64,000 bases of DNA. Source: Boswellia sacra (Eukaryota; Streptophyta; Magnoliopsida; Sapindales; Burseraceae). Numbering within the stretch: position 1 is the first letter of the stretch; the number at the start of each line of letters is the position of its first letter. Below the pieces are notes generated by a model that was not told where the DNA came from, did not search any database, and was given only the letters and a program-made list of their open reading frames with translations. Location of the stretch: assembly GCA_013180625.2 (NCBI GenBank), contig SNVD02011117.1, forward strand, positions 186,001 through 250,000. The letters are read 5' to 3'. Positions 48,701 through 61,800 of the stretch are shown here, piece by piece. A program made the position numbers and the translations under genes.

Positions 48701-51700
48701 CACTAATAAACATTTTTGGCATTATTCTCTAAATCTTACTAGGAAACTCTTGTTTCCCAGAAGACTAAGGATTCAATTATCTCCTTTACTGCTAAGGTGT
48801 AGAATTGCTTCTCATACCCTATAGCTGCGGGGATGGAATGGGCTGTGGAATTTTTCACTGATTTGCTTGGTATAAATTTTTATGTCTATTTGAATATTTC
48901 CTTTATTATGCTGTTGATGTCAATTTAGCCTTTCATGAGTGTATGAGCTTATAACTATTGCTCCAGTATCCATCTTCCATCTTTTGTAAGTGAGCATGTT
49001 TTGCTGATTTTTTTTAATTACTACGATTATTTTATCTTTTTTTTTGTCTTCTTCTTTTTTTCTGAAACTTGTGTTTTAGGATTGATATACTTTGTCAGTC
49101 AAAATGTTTCCATACTTTCCATCCCTAAGGATATCTCTGATAAGAAAATAGTTTCTTTGTAATTTGCCCTCATTTTGCTTGTTAAAAGACCTTTCTACAT
49201 TTCTAGTTCTATTTCTTTCAGGGAAAATGGGGATCTCATTGGTACTGGATAAATTTATTTGCACCCACTTCTAAAATAATTATATCTATTTTTTACAGGC
49301 TACAGGAGTTCGCACAATCACCTTTCATCCTGATGGGAGGACCTTGTTTGGTGGTTTTGATGACGGTCTGAAGGTTTGAATTATTCCAATAATTAAACTT
49401 TGCTACAATTTTACCTCTAATAGAACATAAACATCAGACTTTGATGCTCATAAACTGTAGGTCTATTCATGGGAGCCAGTTATCCGTCATGATGCTGTTG
49501 AAATGGGGTGTTCAACCCTTGGTGACCTCTGCATTAATGATGGAAAGCTTTTGGGTTGTTCATACTATCGAAACTCTGTTGGAGTTTGGGTGGCAGATTT
49601 ATTGGTATTTACCTTTTTGTTTTCTGTGTCCTTATGTACCTGTTTCATGATGTTGATTTTTAGTTAAAAAAAAAAATCAATAAAATACTTGTTGTTTTTC
49701 CTTTCTATACGCATCAGCATATTGAGCCATATGGAGCTGGTGTACCTGAGCAAAATGACCACATGGAGAAGAAATTTAATCCCCAAGGAAGTCATTCTCC
49801 AGAGGAAGTTGGAAGTGGCATGAGGTCAGCTTCAGGTTTGCGCTCCAGGTCTCCTGATTATGACACAAAAGAGATAAAGACCATATATGTGGACTGTAAG
49901 TTTCCATTTCATTTTTTCTTTTTCTTGTTTTATTGTTTTTCCTCGACATTTTTCCTACTTTAATATATTTCTCTTACCCATGTCTGAGGAACTACAGGTA
50001 GTTGATGCTTTTTTCATATTATGACTTGAGAAAGTGATCTTTCTTACCTTTTGATTGTTTCTGCTCTCCTAAATTACTAATCTTAAGAAAACTTGTCAAT
50101 ATTATGCTCAACAAATGACATCTGCCTCAATTTATTTTGCATCCCTAGATTTTAAACCAATTCCTCTCTTCCCTAGTGTGAGAGGGATCCATCCGTTTCT
50201 TTGAATAAAAAAAGAAAGAAGAAAAAAGGCAGAGGGATTATATCTAAAAATCTCATTTATAACCATGAAAGATTTTAAGTTCGGTGAGGAAATCTTTTTC
50301 TGATCATTGTGAATTTATGAAATTTATTTCATGTTTAATGGCTCTTCATTGACTTAAAACAGAAAGTTGTCATTGTTAGTTGAACTTCATCAATCAAGGT
50401 TTTGTCAGCCACTTGAGGGCTGCATGCTGGTCTTGTCTGGCAGGAAGTCAATTAGGTGCCTGCCTTGTGAGTAGGCTTGGTTATTTGCCAAACTCAGATG
50501 TGTCCTGGTTTCTGCTCTGATGGACTGTGTTAAATTTATGTTTGACATAGCTGAAGATAAGTTCTACTTTAACATAAAAACACAAACTGATAAGCGTAGA
50601 TATATGAAAGGATATGTAATTTTGATTGTACACTTTTCTTCTCCTTTAATGTTTTATGCCCATAGCTTTTCCTTATTGTATTCCCGTCTTCCTTGTAAAG
50701 CTGCTGGTGGAAAACCTGTTGCCTCGCAGAACGTTGGGTCTTTGAACTCTCCAAAACAGGTACTTCCCTTGGATTCCAAGGAAGTCAATGATCTGAAAAC
50801 AGAGAAGCAGAGTCCGGCAACAAAAATGCAGGCAAAATCTAATGGACAAGCACTTGATACATCTTTTATTGTTCCAAGTATTGTACCTTGGGAGAGTCCT
50901 GCTAGTAAAGACTCTCCCAATTCTGGAAGGGAATCTATCACCTTTTCAAGGACAAAACCCGGTATGTTGCTCAGACCGGCTCATACACGGAGGCCATCAA
51001 ATAGCAAGTCTGAAGCTGAAAGGCTGTCAAGAGCTGTTGAATCTGGAAACTTTGGTAGTATCAAGAGTAATTTAGCTACTGCAAAGGATCTGAGCTTCCA
51101 ATCTCAGTGCGTATCATCAGATGGAGTGAGAAAATCCTGTGAACAGAATGACTCTGATATCAAGAGTGTCACAGAGAAGATTGAAAAAGTTTTATCTCCA
51201 CCACAACCTTTGAATCAAGAAAAATGTAAGTTCTTTTTTCATATGCCACAATGTGAACTGTTTATAAGTTATTTCTCCTTTTTTTAATTTGTAATTTATT
51301 TCTCAAACGACTTTAGCCTCCCTTCCTTCCCTCCTCCGCCCTTCCCCCCCGCACCCCACCGCCCTGCCCCCACCACAACCACCTCACCAACCCCACCTCC
51401 CCACCCCACCCCCAACAAAACCAAACCCACCAGGGGCCGGGGCCAAAAAAAAAAAAAAAGAAAAAAACGAAAAAAACACTACCTATTACCTTCTCTTAGT
51501 TTGTTTTGTTGGTGAGAAATATTCATCTTTGGATCTCCAATTTACTCATGAAAGCCTTGTTCCACTCTCTCACACCACATTAGTTTAAAGCACCAGCTAA
51601 TGTTTCCAGCAGTTTTCATTTGAATTAAATTGGTCCACTCCAGTGCAATAAATAATTGGGCAAAACAAACCATCTATCAGTTTGTTTCTGCCTTTACCTT

Positions 51701-54700
51701 CACACTCGCAGTCATTACCAATACATTTTTATTCTTGGGGACCATCTCATTATTTACTTTTAAAAGGCCACATAATTCAAATTATGTTTTTTGACTGATC
51801 AATATTCTCCATCATAAAGCCTCTAATACCTAAGTTTTAAAGATTTCCCCTTTGAGGAAATATTTGACATGTTTGTTTGTGTCCATGATTGACGTTTATT
51901 TAGGCTTAAGAATATTTGGCAGAATAGTTTCAATCTCCATATAATAGTACTTTTGATGAAATCCTGGACTTCTTTTTTTTTATAATTTCAATTGGGCTTT
52001 TCGAGGCCACAGGCCACCCAAGCTAGGTGTACCTCACCCATAAAATCCCTAAAACTAAGGTCCATGAGTTCATCTTTACAAACAAAGTTTTATAAATTTC
52101 TTCTCCCCAGTGTTAGAATAAGCTAAACCAGGCTATGAATGCTGTCAATTCACCGTTGTTTTTATTTGGAATCATATCTGTTTGATAGTAAATTGGTGCC
52201 GTAACATGTATTGATTAATTTTCTTTATTTCCAGGTGATGAATCCCTTAATTGCAGCAGAGGAACAAACTCTGTTAAATTTGTCAATGGAGGTTTGCCAT
52301 TGGCTTTAAACTGTGTACTTTTCTATAATGTACTATCTAATGATTCTTAAAACCTTCAGATTTCTATGTTGCAGTTGCTGTTGTAAAAGGAAGGACACGC
52401 TCTTTGGTAGAGAGGTTTGAAAGAAGAGAGAGTATCAATAGCAATGATGATCAAGCAACTAGTATCACACCTCAGACAAGAATTGCAAATGATGACCAAG
52501 CAACAATTGTTACCCCTTGCATGAAACTCCATAAAAATGAAGATCAAACAACTAATGTTAGCACTCAAGTGAGATCTAATAACAACACAGATCAAGCAAC
52601 CAATGTTACCCCTAAAGTGAGATCTAATAGCAATACAGATCAAGCAACTAATTCACCTATGAGATTGAAGAACAATGAAGACCGAGCAACTAATACTACC
52701 TCTTATATGAGATTTAAGAACAATGAAGATCAAGCAACTAATACTACCTCTTACATGAGATTTAAGAACAATGAAGATCAAGCAACTAATGCTACCTCTT
52801 ATACGAGATTGAAGAACGGTGAAGATGAAGCAACTAACGGTACTCCAAATATGAGATTGAAGAACAGTGAAGATCAAGCAACAAATACAGCCCCTCTTGT
52901 GAAGTTTAAGAACAATGAAGAGCAGGCAACTAATACTGCCCCTTTGGTGAGATTAAGAAACAGTGAAGACCAAGTAACCGTTAATAAACCTCATGTTATT
53001 GTTGAAGCTGATGAAAGACCCACCATTCAGGTAGGTTGCCTGCTTCCTTGAAAAGAATGATTTATATTCTCTGGTTTTGTGTACATAATTTTCCTTAACT
53101 TTGTTTAGTATTAAAGTTTTTGCATGATTTTATTATTTGGTTTAAAAGTTAAAACACGGCCTTTTGGCATTCAAACTTCCTAGTTAAAACTTATTTTCAA
53201 AGAACAAGATCTGCACTTCATTAAGTAAATATATTTAGTGACTTTTGTATAGGCCCATGAAAATTGTTTACAGCTAGGACGTGTCCAAGTCATCATGTCA
53301 TTACAATTAAGCCACTTGATTGCAATTCTTCACTTCAATACTGGCAGTGGCACTTGATAAAATTTGACTTATCTTATAGAGTTTTGTTATCCTAAGCAGC
53401 CAATAAATGAAGAAAACAATTTTTTTTCTTAGTCATAAAACTTTGGTGTTCCATCTCTGAACTCTTTTACTCACCTTCTGGAAATTTTTAGTTTTCAATT
53501 GATAATTTTTTTTTTTTTTTTTTAAGTTCTGAAATGCAAGGTCAAATTAGAGTTTCCAATCAATTAACATTATATTCTCTTGGAAATCTATCTCAAGGGT
53601 AAATTGTTTTTTCTTTTTCGGAAAAATTTAGACCTCACATGTGTTTACATGTTGCTTCATGTTCGGTAATCAATAGAAACGAGAACCTCAAATTTCTAGA
53701 AGGGATAGCTGTGCTAATGATGGGGAAGTTATTGAAAATCTGATGGAAACACATGACGTATTTACAAGTATCTTACGATCCCGCTTGACAAAATTACAGG
53801 TAATTTTAGCTGCTGACATGCTGTTATTATTTGGTGATTGCTTTCAAATCATTACGTCAGTATTTTATCTGGAACTCTGTGATTTTAGTTAATCTGAACT
53901 TACAGGTGATTCGACATTTTTGGGAAAGAAACGACATTAAAGGTGCTATTGGTGCCATGAGGAAGTTGCCAGATCATTCTGTGGGTATTCAGTGGAAGTA
54001 TTCAATTTGTTTTTTTATTCTGTTTCTGATTGTCAGAACTGGTTACTGGAATCAATTAACCCTTGTGCAGGTGCAAGCAGATACAGTCAGTGTCCTGATG
54101 GAGAAAATGGAGATTCTCACCTTAGATTTATTTTTGTGCTTGCTTCCTGTGCTTGTGGGCTTACTGGACAGCAAGATGGAGAGGTAATTTTATGAATTCA
54201 GATGGACATTTAATATTGTGAGTTCTGAGATATAATACTGGAGCTTTTCAACCCTCTTAGTGCTTTTTCTCATTTGTCTAATTGTGTACTTCTTGGGAAA
54301 ACATTTTACTGAGAGATCTCAACTATTTGACCTTGAGCAAAACTGAAGGGAAATGATCCTTTTCTAATGGGGATATTGTTTCATATTATATATCTTAAAG
54401 ATCTCTTATGTTGTTACTTTACAGGCATGTGAACATCTCATTGGAGATGCTTCTGAAGCTTGTAGCAGTCTTTGGCCCAATGATACGCTCAACTGTTTCA
54501 GCACCTCCAGCTGTCGGTGTTGATCTTCATGCTGAGCAAAGGTATCATTAATAATTGATATTGTTATCCACCTTTCAATTCTTGATGCCTCTAAGTTGAT
54601 GTGAGTTAGGCAATCGCTTATTGAATATTTGCATGCAGGCGAGAATGCTGCAACCAATGTTTTGTACAGCTTCAGAAGGTTCAGAAAATTCTCCCAATTC

Positions 54701-55538
54701 TTGTACGGTGAGTGCAATTTCTTGAGTTGTAATCTTAAACAGTACAGTAGAAAGGGAGTGAGTCCTCCAAGATTTACTCCTAGCTACCATATGGGCTAAC
54801 CATACCTCTGCCTCAGTACCTTCTATGAGAGTGTATTGAACCTTATCTAATTACTTCAAGTGAGTAGCAAAAGCTCAAGCCATTGGTTATGATAGAGGAG
54901 CCCAAAAAGTTTGGCAAATTGATATCTCCAACAGATAAAATCTGAGACACAGAAGTTTGAAATATAGCTGATTGAAGTAGAGGGATATACACAGAGAGCA
55001 TGAGCAAAGCTCTTCCAAAAATACATGCAAATTTCATTTTTGTTCAGTGTAAATAGCACTGAAGGGACTTTTTTATGTAGGCATGACAACGCTCACTCAA
55101 TATTTTGTCATATTCACAAGACTTAAAGACTTTTGGGTTCACAAATTTCCTAGCTAAGGTTGTAGGATAGCTCTAGTTTTGACTTGATGAACATATAGGG
55201 GCTTTCGAATATCAATCCAAATGACTTCTGGGTATCATAATATAAGTGTTACTAATAACATCCAGCCCATCTAATTATCTACTGCTAATGAATGAAACTG
55301 AATTTTAACCGGCTCTAAGTCTCTTGAGTTACTGTTTTCTCCCCCACTATTTTACTATTATACAGTTTCAGTATTCTATGGCTTTTAACATAAGCAACAA
55401 GACTGTTTTCTCGGTAGCAAATTTTCTTTTCTTTTGACAATGATATGAAAATCTTTTCTGTCCTGATTTTGCTGCAGGAGGGGTGGTTTGCTGGCAAAAT
55501 GTGCATTGGAGTTGAATTTAGTTCTTCAAGATTCATAA
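45712..55538 (+). CDS. KTN80: Katanin p80 WD40 subunit B1 homologue, 18 exons (955 aa)
   Basis: Exons: 45712-45736, 46164-46294, 46549-46666, 47018-47244, 47344-47446, 47923-47993, 49299-49373, 49461-49604, 49718-49895, 50701-51225, 52235-52291, 52375-53030, 53677-53799, 53906-53980, 54071-54183, 54425-54541, 54639-54707, 55478-55538; they sum to 2,868 bases. Residues 1-298 form a WD40 propeller ([15 protein letters not shown] start, repeats ending LWAIG, LWDLEE, IWDIRK, VWDLTA, FWDLET). A disordered linker follows, carrying twelve 16-residue tandem repeats (575-763). Residues 771-955 are the con80 domain ([35 protein letters not shown]), ending LVLQDS. p80 binds the p60 AAA ATPase through con80 and targets microtubule severing; plant KTN80 marks branch and crossover sites. 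The start of exon 10 is the least certain junction. Confidence 0.92.
48039..48064. repeat. AT microsatellite in KTN80 intron 6
   Basis: About thirteen TA dinucleotides. Likely polymorphic; no other meaning is visible. Confidence 0.9.
51317..51470. repeat. C-rich tract followed by poly-A in KTN80 intron 10
   Basis: Around 120 bases made almost wholly of C with some T and A, including several CCCC runs, end in GGGGCCGGGGCC and then ~25 bases of nearly pure A. The flanks are normal AT-rich intron. This is either a real homopyrimidine low-complexity tract or a region of poor sequence quality. Confidence 0.8.
52443..53009 (+). repeat. In-frame 48-bp tandem repeat, 12 units, in KTN80 exon 12
   Basis: Twelve units start at 52443, 52488, 52536, 52584, 52632, 52674, 52722, 52770, 52818, 52866, 52914 and 52962. 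Most are 48 bases (16 residues); the first is 45 and the fifth is 42, all in frame. The consensus is [16 protein letters not shown]. Units 6-8 are the most alike (6 and 7 differ at three bases), pointing to recent copying in the centre; outer units have drifted. Confidence 0.95.
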
Positions 55539-58500
55539 ATAATCCTGCATGGCAGTACTAGTTTTTGCTGAAGCTCTGAAGAGTGGCTTGGTGGAATGCC
55601 ATACTAATCGGATGCTATTTCAAAAGACAATCTCACATCTGGCTCCGGGTATTCACAATTTTGTCTTGCTGCTTCATACATTTTTTAAACTGTCGTCTAT
55701 GGCTTTTCTGTATTGGAGAAGCTGTAGTTTGAGACTCTGGTGAGCAAAGCTTAGAGCACTACCTTCTGTTTATCGATTCTCGCACCTGCATTGCCCGAAG
55801 GTGGAAAGACTCTAAATCTTTGATCTTCTGGTACCATGCGGAGACTTTCTAGCCATGATTCTTTCATTCCAGGTGAAGTGTATTTCTGTTTAAATGAATG
55901 TAAGTAAGTACCAGTACACATATATGTATGTATTCGGCCTCTGTAATGATCAATGATATATGCTTTTCGAGCGTCCCCACTGCTCTCTCCTTGTTCTTTC
56001 TTTATTTGTTATGTGATCCCACGCAACCGAATTTGTAACTGAACAGAGAGACTGTTAGAAGAAAGCAGCACAGCTCATTCTCCTCAATTGCAATGCTAAT
56101 GCCAAACCAGAACGGCCGGCAGCTGATATGGTTTGGCAAGTTTTCATTATATATATTCTTTTAATTTTATTGTTATGATTATTTTGATATCGACATAAAT
56201 TGATTGTTTATATGTTGTTGTAAAATTGAGTAAATAAGTTCATTACGTTTCGGTTACACCGTTAGAAGATATGTACGTAGAACTGAAAATGCTTTTCGAA
56301 GTTGAAAACGCAAATTGGTGCAGAAACAAACTAGTTGATTTCCACAAATGAATTATTAAATTTAAGTGCGCTTCGAGTTAAAGCCGTTGAATTCTCTTTT
56401 GACGTGAATATAAATCAAGTGCATGATAGGTCAGCATGCACGTTGGATTTCAGTGGGTGAAAGGCTAGCATTTAGCGTCAAGAATTAAAGTTAACTTTTT
56501 AAATTCTAATAGTTTAACCTTTATTTGGAAAAAATAAATATATATCTATTATCTGATAGTGTAAATATATAAATCTTTTATGTTATAAGTTATTAAAGAG
56601 ATTGCTAATAAAAAATAATGACAATGAAAATAATATTTGAAAGGTTTGAGTTATATGAATTTAAATATCGAATTTTGACACTAATCCATATATTTAATTT
56701 ATTCCAATTCAGTGGTTGCCAGAATTGATGAGTTGACACTAAATGTAATTAGCTCTTAAATTCTCATTCACATCTATTGGACTGCATTAGATTAAAATAA
56801 TTTATAAGTTCCAAATTTATTCATAAAGTTAAAAAATAATTTATTCGAAATTTTAAAATTTGAATTTCTCTTGGATAAAAAAGGAATAGTATTTATAGTT
56901 CTTTCTTTCTGTTAATTTAGACTTTCTTTTTAGAGTAAACGAGGATTATTCCCAAATTTCCTGTTAAGTTTCTAACTTTTAAGTTTCGTTATTGTGAACT
57001 AACTTTAGGGATGCCTATCTGTTCTCTATTTAAATAACAAAAATATATTTTTTTTTCAAAAAAAAAAAAAAGAAGTGCACAAGGTGAGAAGTCTAATTTT
57101 ATGAAGGGTCATCATTCATGGAGCAAACAAAACAAAAACTTCAGAGTCAAACACCTATTTTACATTTATAAGTTGAAGAAGATGCCAAGGAGCTTCAGTG
57201 ACTGAAGCAAAAAAAAGCAACTTCAAGTGATGGTTTCTAATGGCCCATAGAAAAGAAAACTTTTTTGTTGTTGATGGATGGTTGCATCACATTGCATTGG
57301 TAACCAAAACAAAAAGTTGATAAGCTAGATAGAGCTAACTTATAAAGAAGCAATTAAGGCTGCATTTTTTTTTTCACTTTGAGAACCCAAACAACCATTC
57401 AGTCCATCAAATGTACCATTTTGACTCATCTTATGCATCAATATCAATCTGCAAAATGCAACAACATCCCCATTAACCTCTCCGCAAAGACAAGTCAGAA
57501 ATCAAGTCTTACTATATGCAAGAGACCTCATTCTTTCTTTAATTTGTTAACCTTCGACAGCATTTGCTGTGAAATGAATTTTGCTTCCGAGAGCAATTTT
57601 TTATGTTATAAAAACTACATCCAAGTAGCCGCTATCCTTCTTTAATATTTTACTTCGTTACTAAGAATGTTTTCTCCGCCACATAGCGGGAGATTGATTA
57701 TTAGCTTTATGTATCGAGATGTCTTTTCAAATATTAATATTCTAAATCCAGATAAGGAAGAACCTATAGTCAAAAATTTATTTAAATTTCGTCACGTTAA
57801 AATCTCATGATGATGTTAAAACAAAAAATAAGAGGAAAGAGAGAAGAAAGTACCAAGAAAATCCTCCGCCCAAATCATCTAAAACTTCACTGGTAGAACG
57901 AGTTAGTTAGAGGTCAATTCATAAATGCAAGAGAATTTCCTCGAATAAAACCAACAGCATGGTTTTTTTATATGCTTGTTTTTGTGATTTTATCTAAACG
58001 ATAGCTTCATCAATATTGCAACATTTGTAATCAAATAAATATAAAATATAATAAAATAAAAATATAAAAAGAGGATGAAGAAAAGGTGCGAGGGGTTGTA
58101 TGTAATTAAAGAAAAGCAAAAAATAAAAAGGGGTATATGAAAAAAGCATAAGCCCGACAAGAAAGGCAATCCATTTCCATTCCATCTTATCATCTGATTG
58201 TACACAAATAAAAACCAGAACAAACCACACCAATCCTATTCATCGTCCCATGTTTTTCTCATTTAACTTCATCCCATTATAGGTACCATTCAATTTCATC
58301 TTTCATCCCCCTCTTTATTATTATTATTAGCTCTCCCCACTTAACAATTGTGCTCTGCTTTTTTTCTGTTAACGTTTTTTCTTTTTTCCCGTCAAAAAAC
58401 AAAACCAAGTAAAATTTCCAACACAGATAGAATCCGTCAACCCCTTGTCTCACGCCAGCTTATTTTACTAAATTTTTATTACACTTGAATTTTCTCTCTT

Positions 58501-58824
58501 TTTTTTTTCTTAAACAGAAAACAAAAAATAATACAGAACATATACACACGAACGCACAAAAACATCCTCAAGAACATCACCACCTTAACAACCCAAACTA
58601 ACTGCCTCTCCCTCCAAAACCGCGTTTTCATCCTCAAAACCACCTTTTTCATCCAACCCATTTCTCCAAAGCCGGTTTTTTGGATACCCATTTGATTCAT
58701 TTCCGAATAGAAAACAGGTGGTGGGTTTTTTTATTACTTATCTATTTTTTGAGTTTTTGAAATTTCTCGTGGTGGTGGTGGCGGAGGAGGAGGATTAATA
58801 ATAACAGCCGTACACGTGGCGGAA
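55539..58824. other. KTN80 3' UTR, intergenic DNA and promoter of the bromodomain gene
   Basis: A likely 3' UTR of ~400 bases follows the KTN80 stop. The rest is AT-rich and shows no gene; frames at 57379-57645 and 57990-58233 are low-complexity or unrecognised. The last ~350 bases are the leader of the next gene, with a GGTGGTGGTGGCGGAGGAGG stretch at ~58771-58793 just before the start codon. Confidence 0.4.
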
Positions 58825-61800
58825 ATGGGGGCAGAGGTGATAGGAACGTGGGGTACGTGGGAGGAGTTACTATTAGGCGGGGCCGTTCTCCGGCACGGTA
58901 CCCAAGACTGGAACCTCGTTGCTGCGGAGCTCCGAGCCCGAACCGTTTGTCCGTACACTTTCACCCCCGAGGTTATTAAAAAAAAAAAAAATTCGTTTTT
59001 TATGATTTATTTTATATTTTTTTAAATGCATTTATGTCTGTTCTAACTCCGTGTTTTAAATGCTTTCTTTCTTCATTATTTTATTTTATTTTGGTTATAA
59101 AACCAGACTTTCTCCTGAGTTGAGTTTTGTTGAACTTGAATACGACGTTGTCGTTTTTGTTTGTCTTTGTCAATAATTGGTTTTTTTTACTGTTTTGCCC
59201 TTGTCTTCTTACTTTATTTGCACTTTTCACCACCAGGGCCCACTGCTCTGTTCCCTCTCTAATTTCAAAGGTCCGACTTGCCCTCTATTGAATGTCGTAA
59301 GAAAAATACAAAATATATATTAGAAATTATGATGGTGTTTAGGCTCTTTTTTTTTTTTTTGGGATGAGATAGTGATATTTGTGGTTGTAATGAAGAAAAC
59401 ATGTACAAAGGGAATCGCTAAAAGAAAAGGCATGGCACAAATGGGTATGTCAGAGATATAATATGCTTTGGAATTTCTTACGAAAAATAGTTGAGAAATA
59501 TTCTTCTGGGTTGGCTTTAACATTTCTGTAAAGAATAATAATCAATGGCTTTTCTTTGTTAAATACATATTATAAGTGACTTTGACTAGCATTTTGTGGT
59601 TTTTGCATCTCTTGATGTCAATATCAAGTGTTTGTTTGCTTGGTTAGGTGGGAAAGAATTGTCCTATACAGTTAGTGATGTTTTGATCAAATCTGGTGGC
59701 CTTTGGCTTCCTTAACGAGTCAGGACTTAGCAATATCTTGCGGTTTGGATATTCAGTTGACTTTTGTTGATTCTTTTAAGCTATGTTAGTTTAGTTGTCA
59801 TGTCTATTTGGTTGCTTTTCTAGCCTTGTGAAGTCACTTGAGGTTTGTCCTTGAAAATTTTCTATGTTAACTTCTTGGAAAAGTTGTTCATGGTGATTCA
59901 ACACGCCTTGACCAGTGCACACATTGTAGTATTAAGCAAATTGGTTTGAGTTCATATGGTTGCTGTGTCATTAGCCAGGAAAAAAACATAGTGATATTTA
60001 ATCATTGGTGAAAGAGATAGGGAAGTTGTGGGTTTGCTGAGACTTCCTTATTTTATCCATGTCCTTTCTCTTTATGAAGAGTATAGTCTTAAGAAAATAT
60101 TTCATATATAGCTAATAAAGGTTTTTGCGAATTATGAACTATTATCTTGAAAATCCTGTCTTATACCAGCTTTATTGATTGAAAGCAGAATTATCTACCC
60201 AACGTTATCTGCTGATGTTCTGAATATGGCGATTTCTTATGAGTATATTCTTACATATTAATTAAGTTTGTCATCAGTGTCAACTAGATTTTGGTTATAA
60301 GGTCACAAAACTATAGATTGTATTATCCTGTGGAGCTAAAAAAATTATTTGATAACTGCTTAAGTGGGAAAAAAAGAATGAAGCGAGGAGAGGGGGGAGA
60401 TACACTGGCTTGCAATAATTCTTCTCATTTATAAGCAATTTATGGTGTCTAGTTGATGCAATAACAGTTTAAGACTGCTGAATACGATTCAAGCTGGAAG
60501 TTGGCCCACCCATTTTAAGTTACTAATATCTGATTAATCATATCAGTTTCAATATGGAGCAAAACAAGGCTAACTTCCATGAATATGATTTACAGTGTCA
60601 TTTGTACCCTTAGTGCTGATCAATTATGCACTCAAGGCATGTTAATTATGTCTGAGTTATAATCACTGTTGATAAATAACAATAATAACCAAGAAATCTT
60701 TACTATTAACATTCGTTCTAATGAATTTAGTCTCCTGATTGCAGGTGTGTAAAGCTAGGTTTGAGGACTTGCAAAAGCGTTATTCAGGACGCAAGTATGT
60801 AAATCAGCATTATGGTAAATTAGCATTATGATTGATGATGCTTAATCTTGGCTTTGAACATAATTCAATGACTTAAATCTGTAGGGTTAATGTTAATGTT
60901 CAATGCATTATTTAAAAAGAGGGACTTATAAGCAAATGTATTGGAATGCTAGTGTATTTCAAAGGTTTCTTCCAGAAATTGGATGGATGACCCTTTATTA
61001 AGAATAATTTTGTGTTTTCCTCCTTAGAGCATGGTTTGAGGAGCTACGAAAGCAACGTATGGCTGAGCTGAGGCGAGCTCTGGAGCTATCTGAAAGTTCA
61101 ATTGGGTCAGTAATTTATCTTTTTTTTATAATTCAAGCTGTATTGAATAGACAGTTCCATGGAGTTTTTCCAATTTGTTTTTAAGAGTTGACGACTTCCA
61201 GCTCTCCTCTTATAGCAAAAATTTAGTGCTCCAAGTGCAATTTGAGTTCTGCTACTGTTGACTGATTTTAGTCTGTTTCAGGTCTCTGGAGTCAAAACTT
61301 GAAACTCTAAAGGCCGAGAGAGGAGATGATTGTCAAGTTGACTACTACTCGAGCCAGATAGAATCACCTGTACCATTTCAAAAATCTGAGGCCGTCATAT
61401 CTACCAGTAAAGAGACATCTAAGGATGGACTATCTGCTGGTAGTTTCACAAGAGAAACTCGAACAAACTGGTTGCCTGAATCTCAGATTCCAGAAGCAGC
61501 ACGAGCTGAAGAGATGGATGCTAAGCCAGAGGTTTCACATTCTGAGCAAGAGAAAGTTTCAAGCATTGGCAAACTAACAGAGATCGTTTGTGGAGGACAA
61601 GTTGGTTGTTTGAGGAGGAGGAGAGGGAAGAGAAAGAGGAAGTATTGTAATAAGGATTTGAAGGAAGGAAGTGTCGGGGAAAGTGATGTTTGGTGTTTAC
61701 CTGATGCTTTAACTGTCTCCCGATGTAGAGAAAACTCAACGAGTGAATCTGGTCATGTTGCCAAATCTTGTGGTGTTGATGATCAGAGTGGAAGCTCAAG

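Noticed and set aside
50520..50700. In-frame extension upstream of KTN80 exon 10
   Set aside because: The conserved sequence begins at 50701 after a usable AG; the upstream part reads as AT-rich intron with no family similarity.
52356..52877. Two minus-strand frames with regular hydrophobic repeats ([19 protein letters not shown])
   Set aside because: They are the antisense of the KTN80 48-bp repeat array and repeat only because the sense strand does.
52443..53009. Regularly spaced repeats that might suggest a CRISPR-like array
   Set aside because: The units abut without spacers, stay in frame and lie in a eukaryotic exon.
57990..58233. Hydrophobic minus-strand frames that look like a membrane protein
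   Set aside because: Low-complexity A/T-run DNA translated into Phe, Leu and Tyr.
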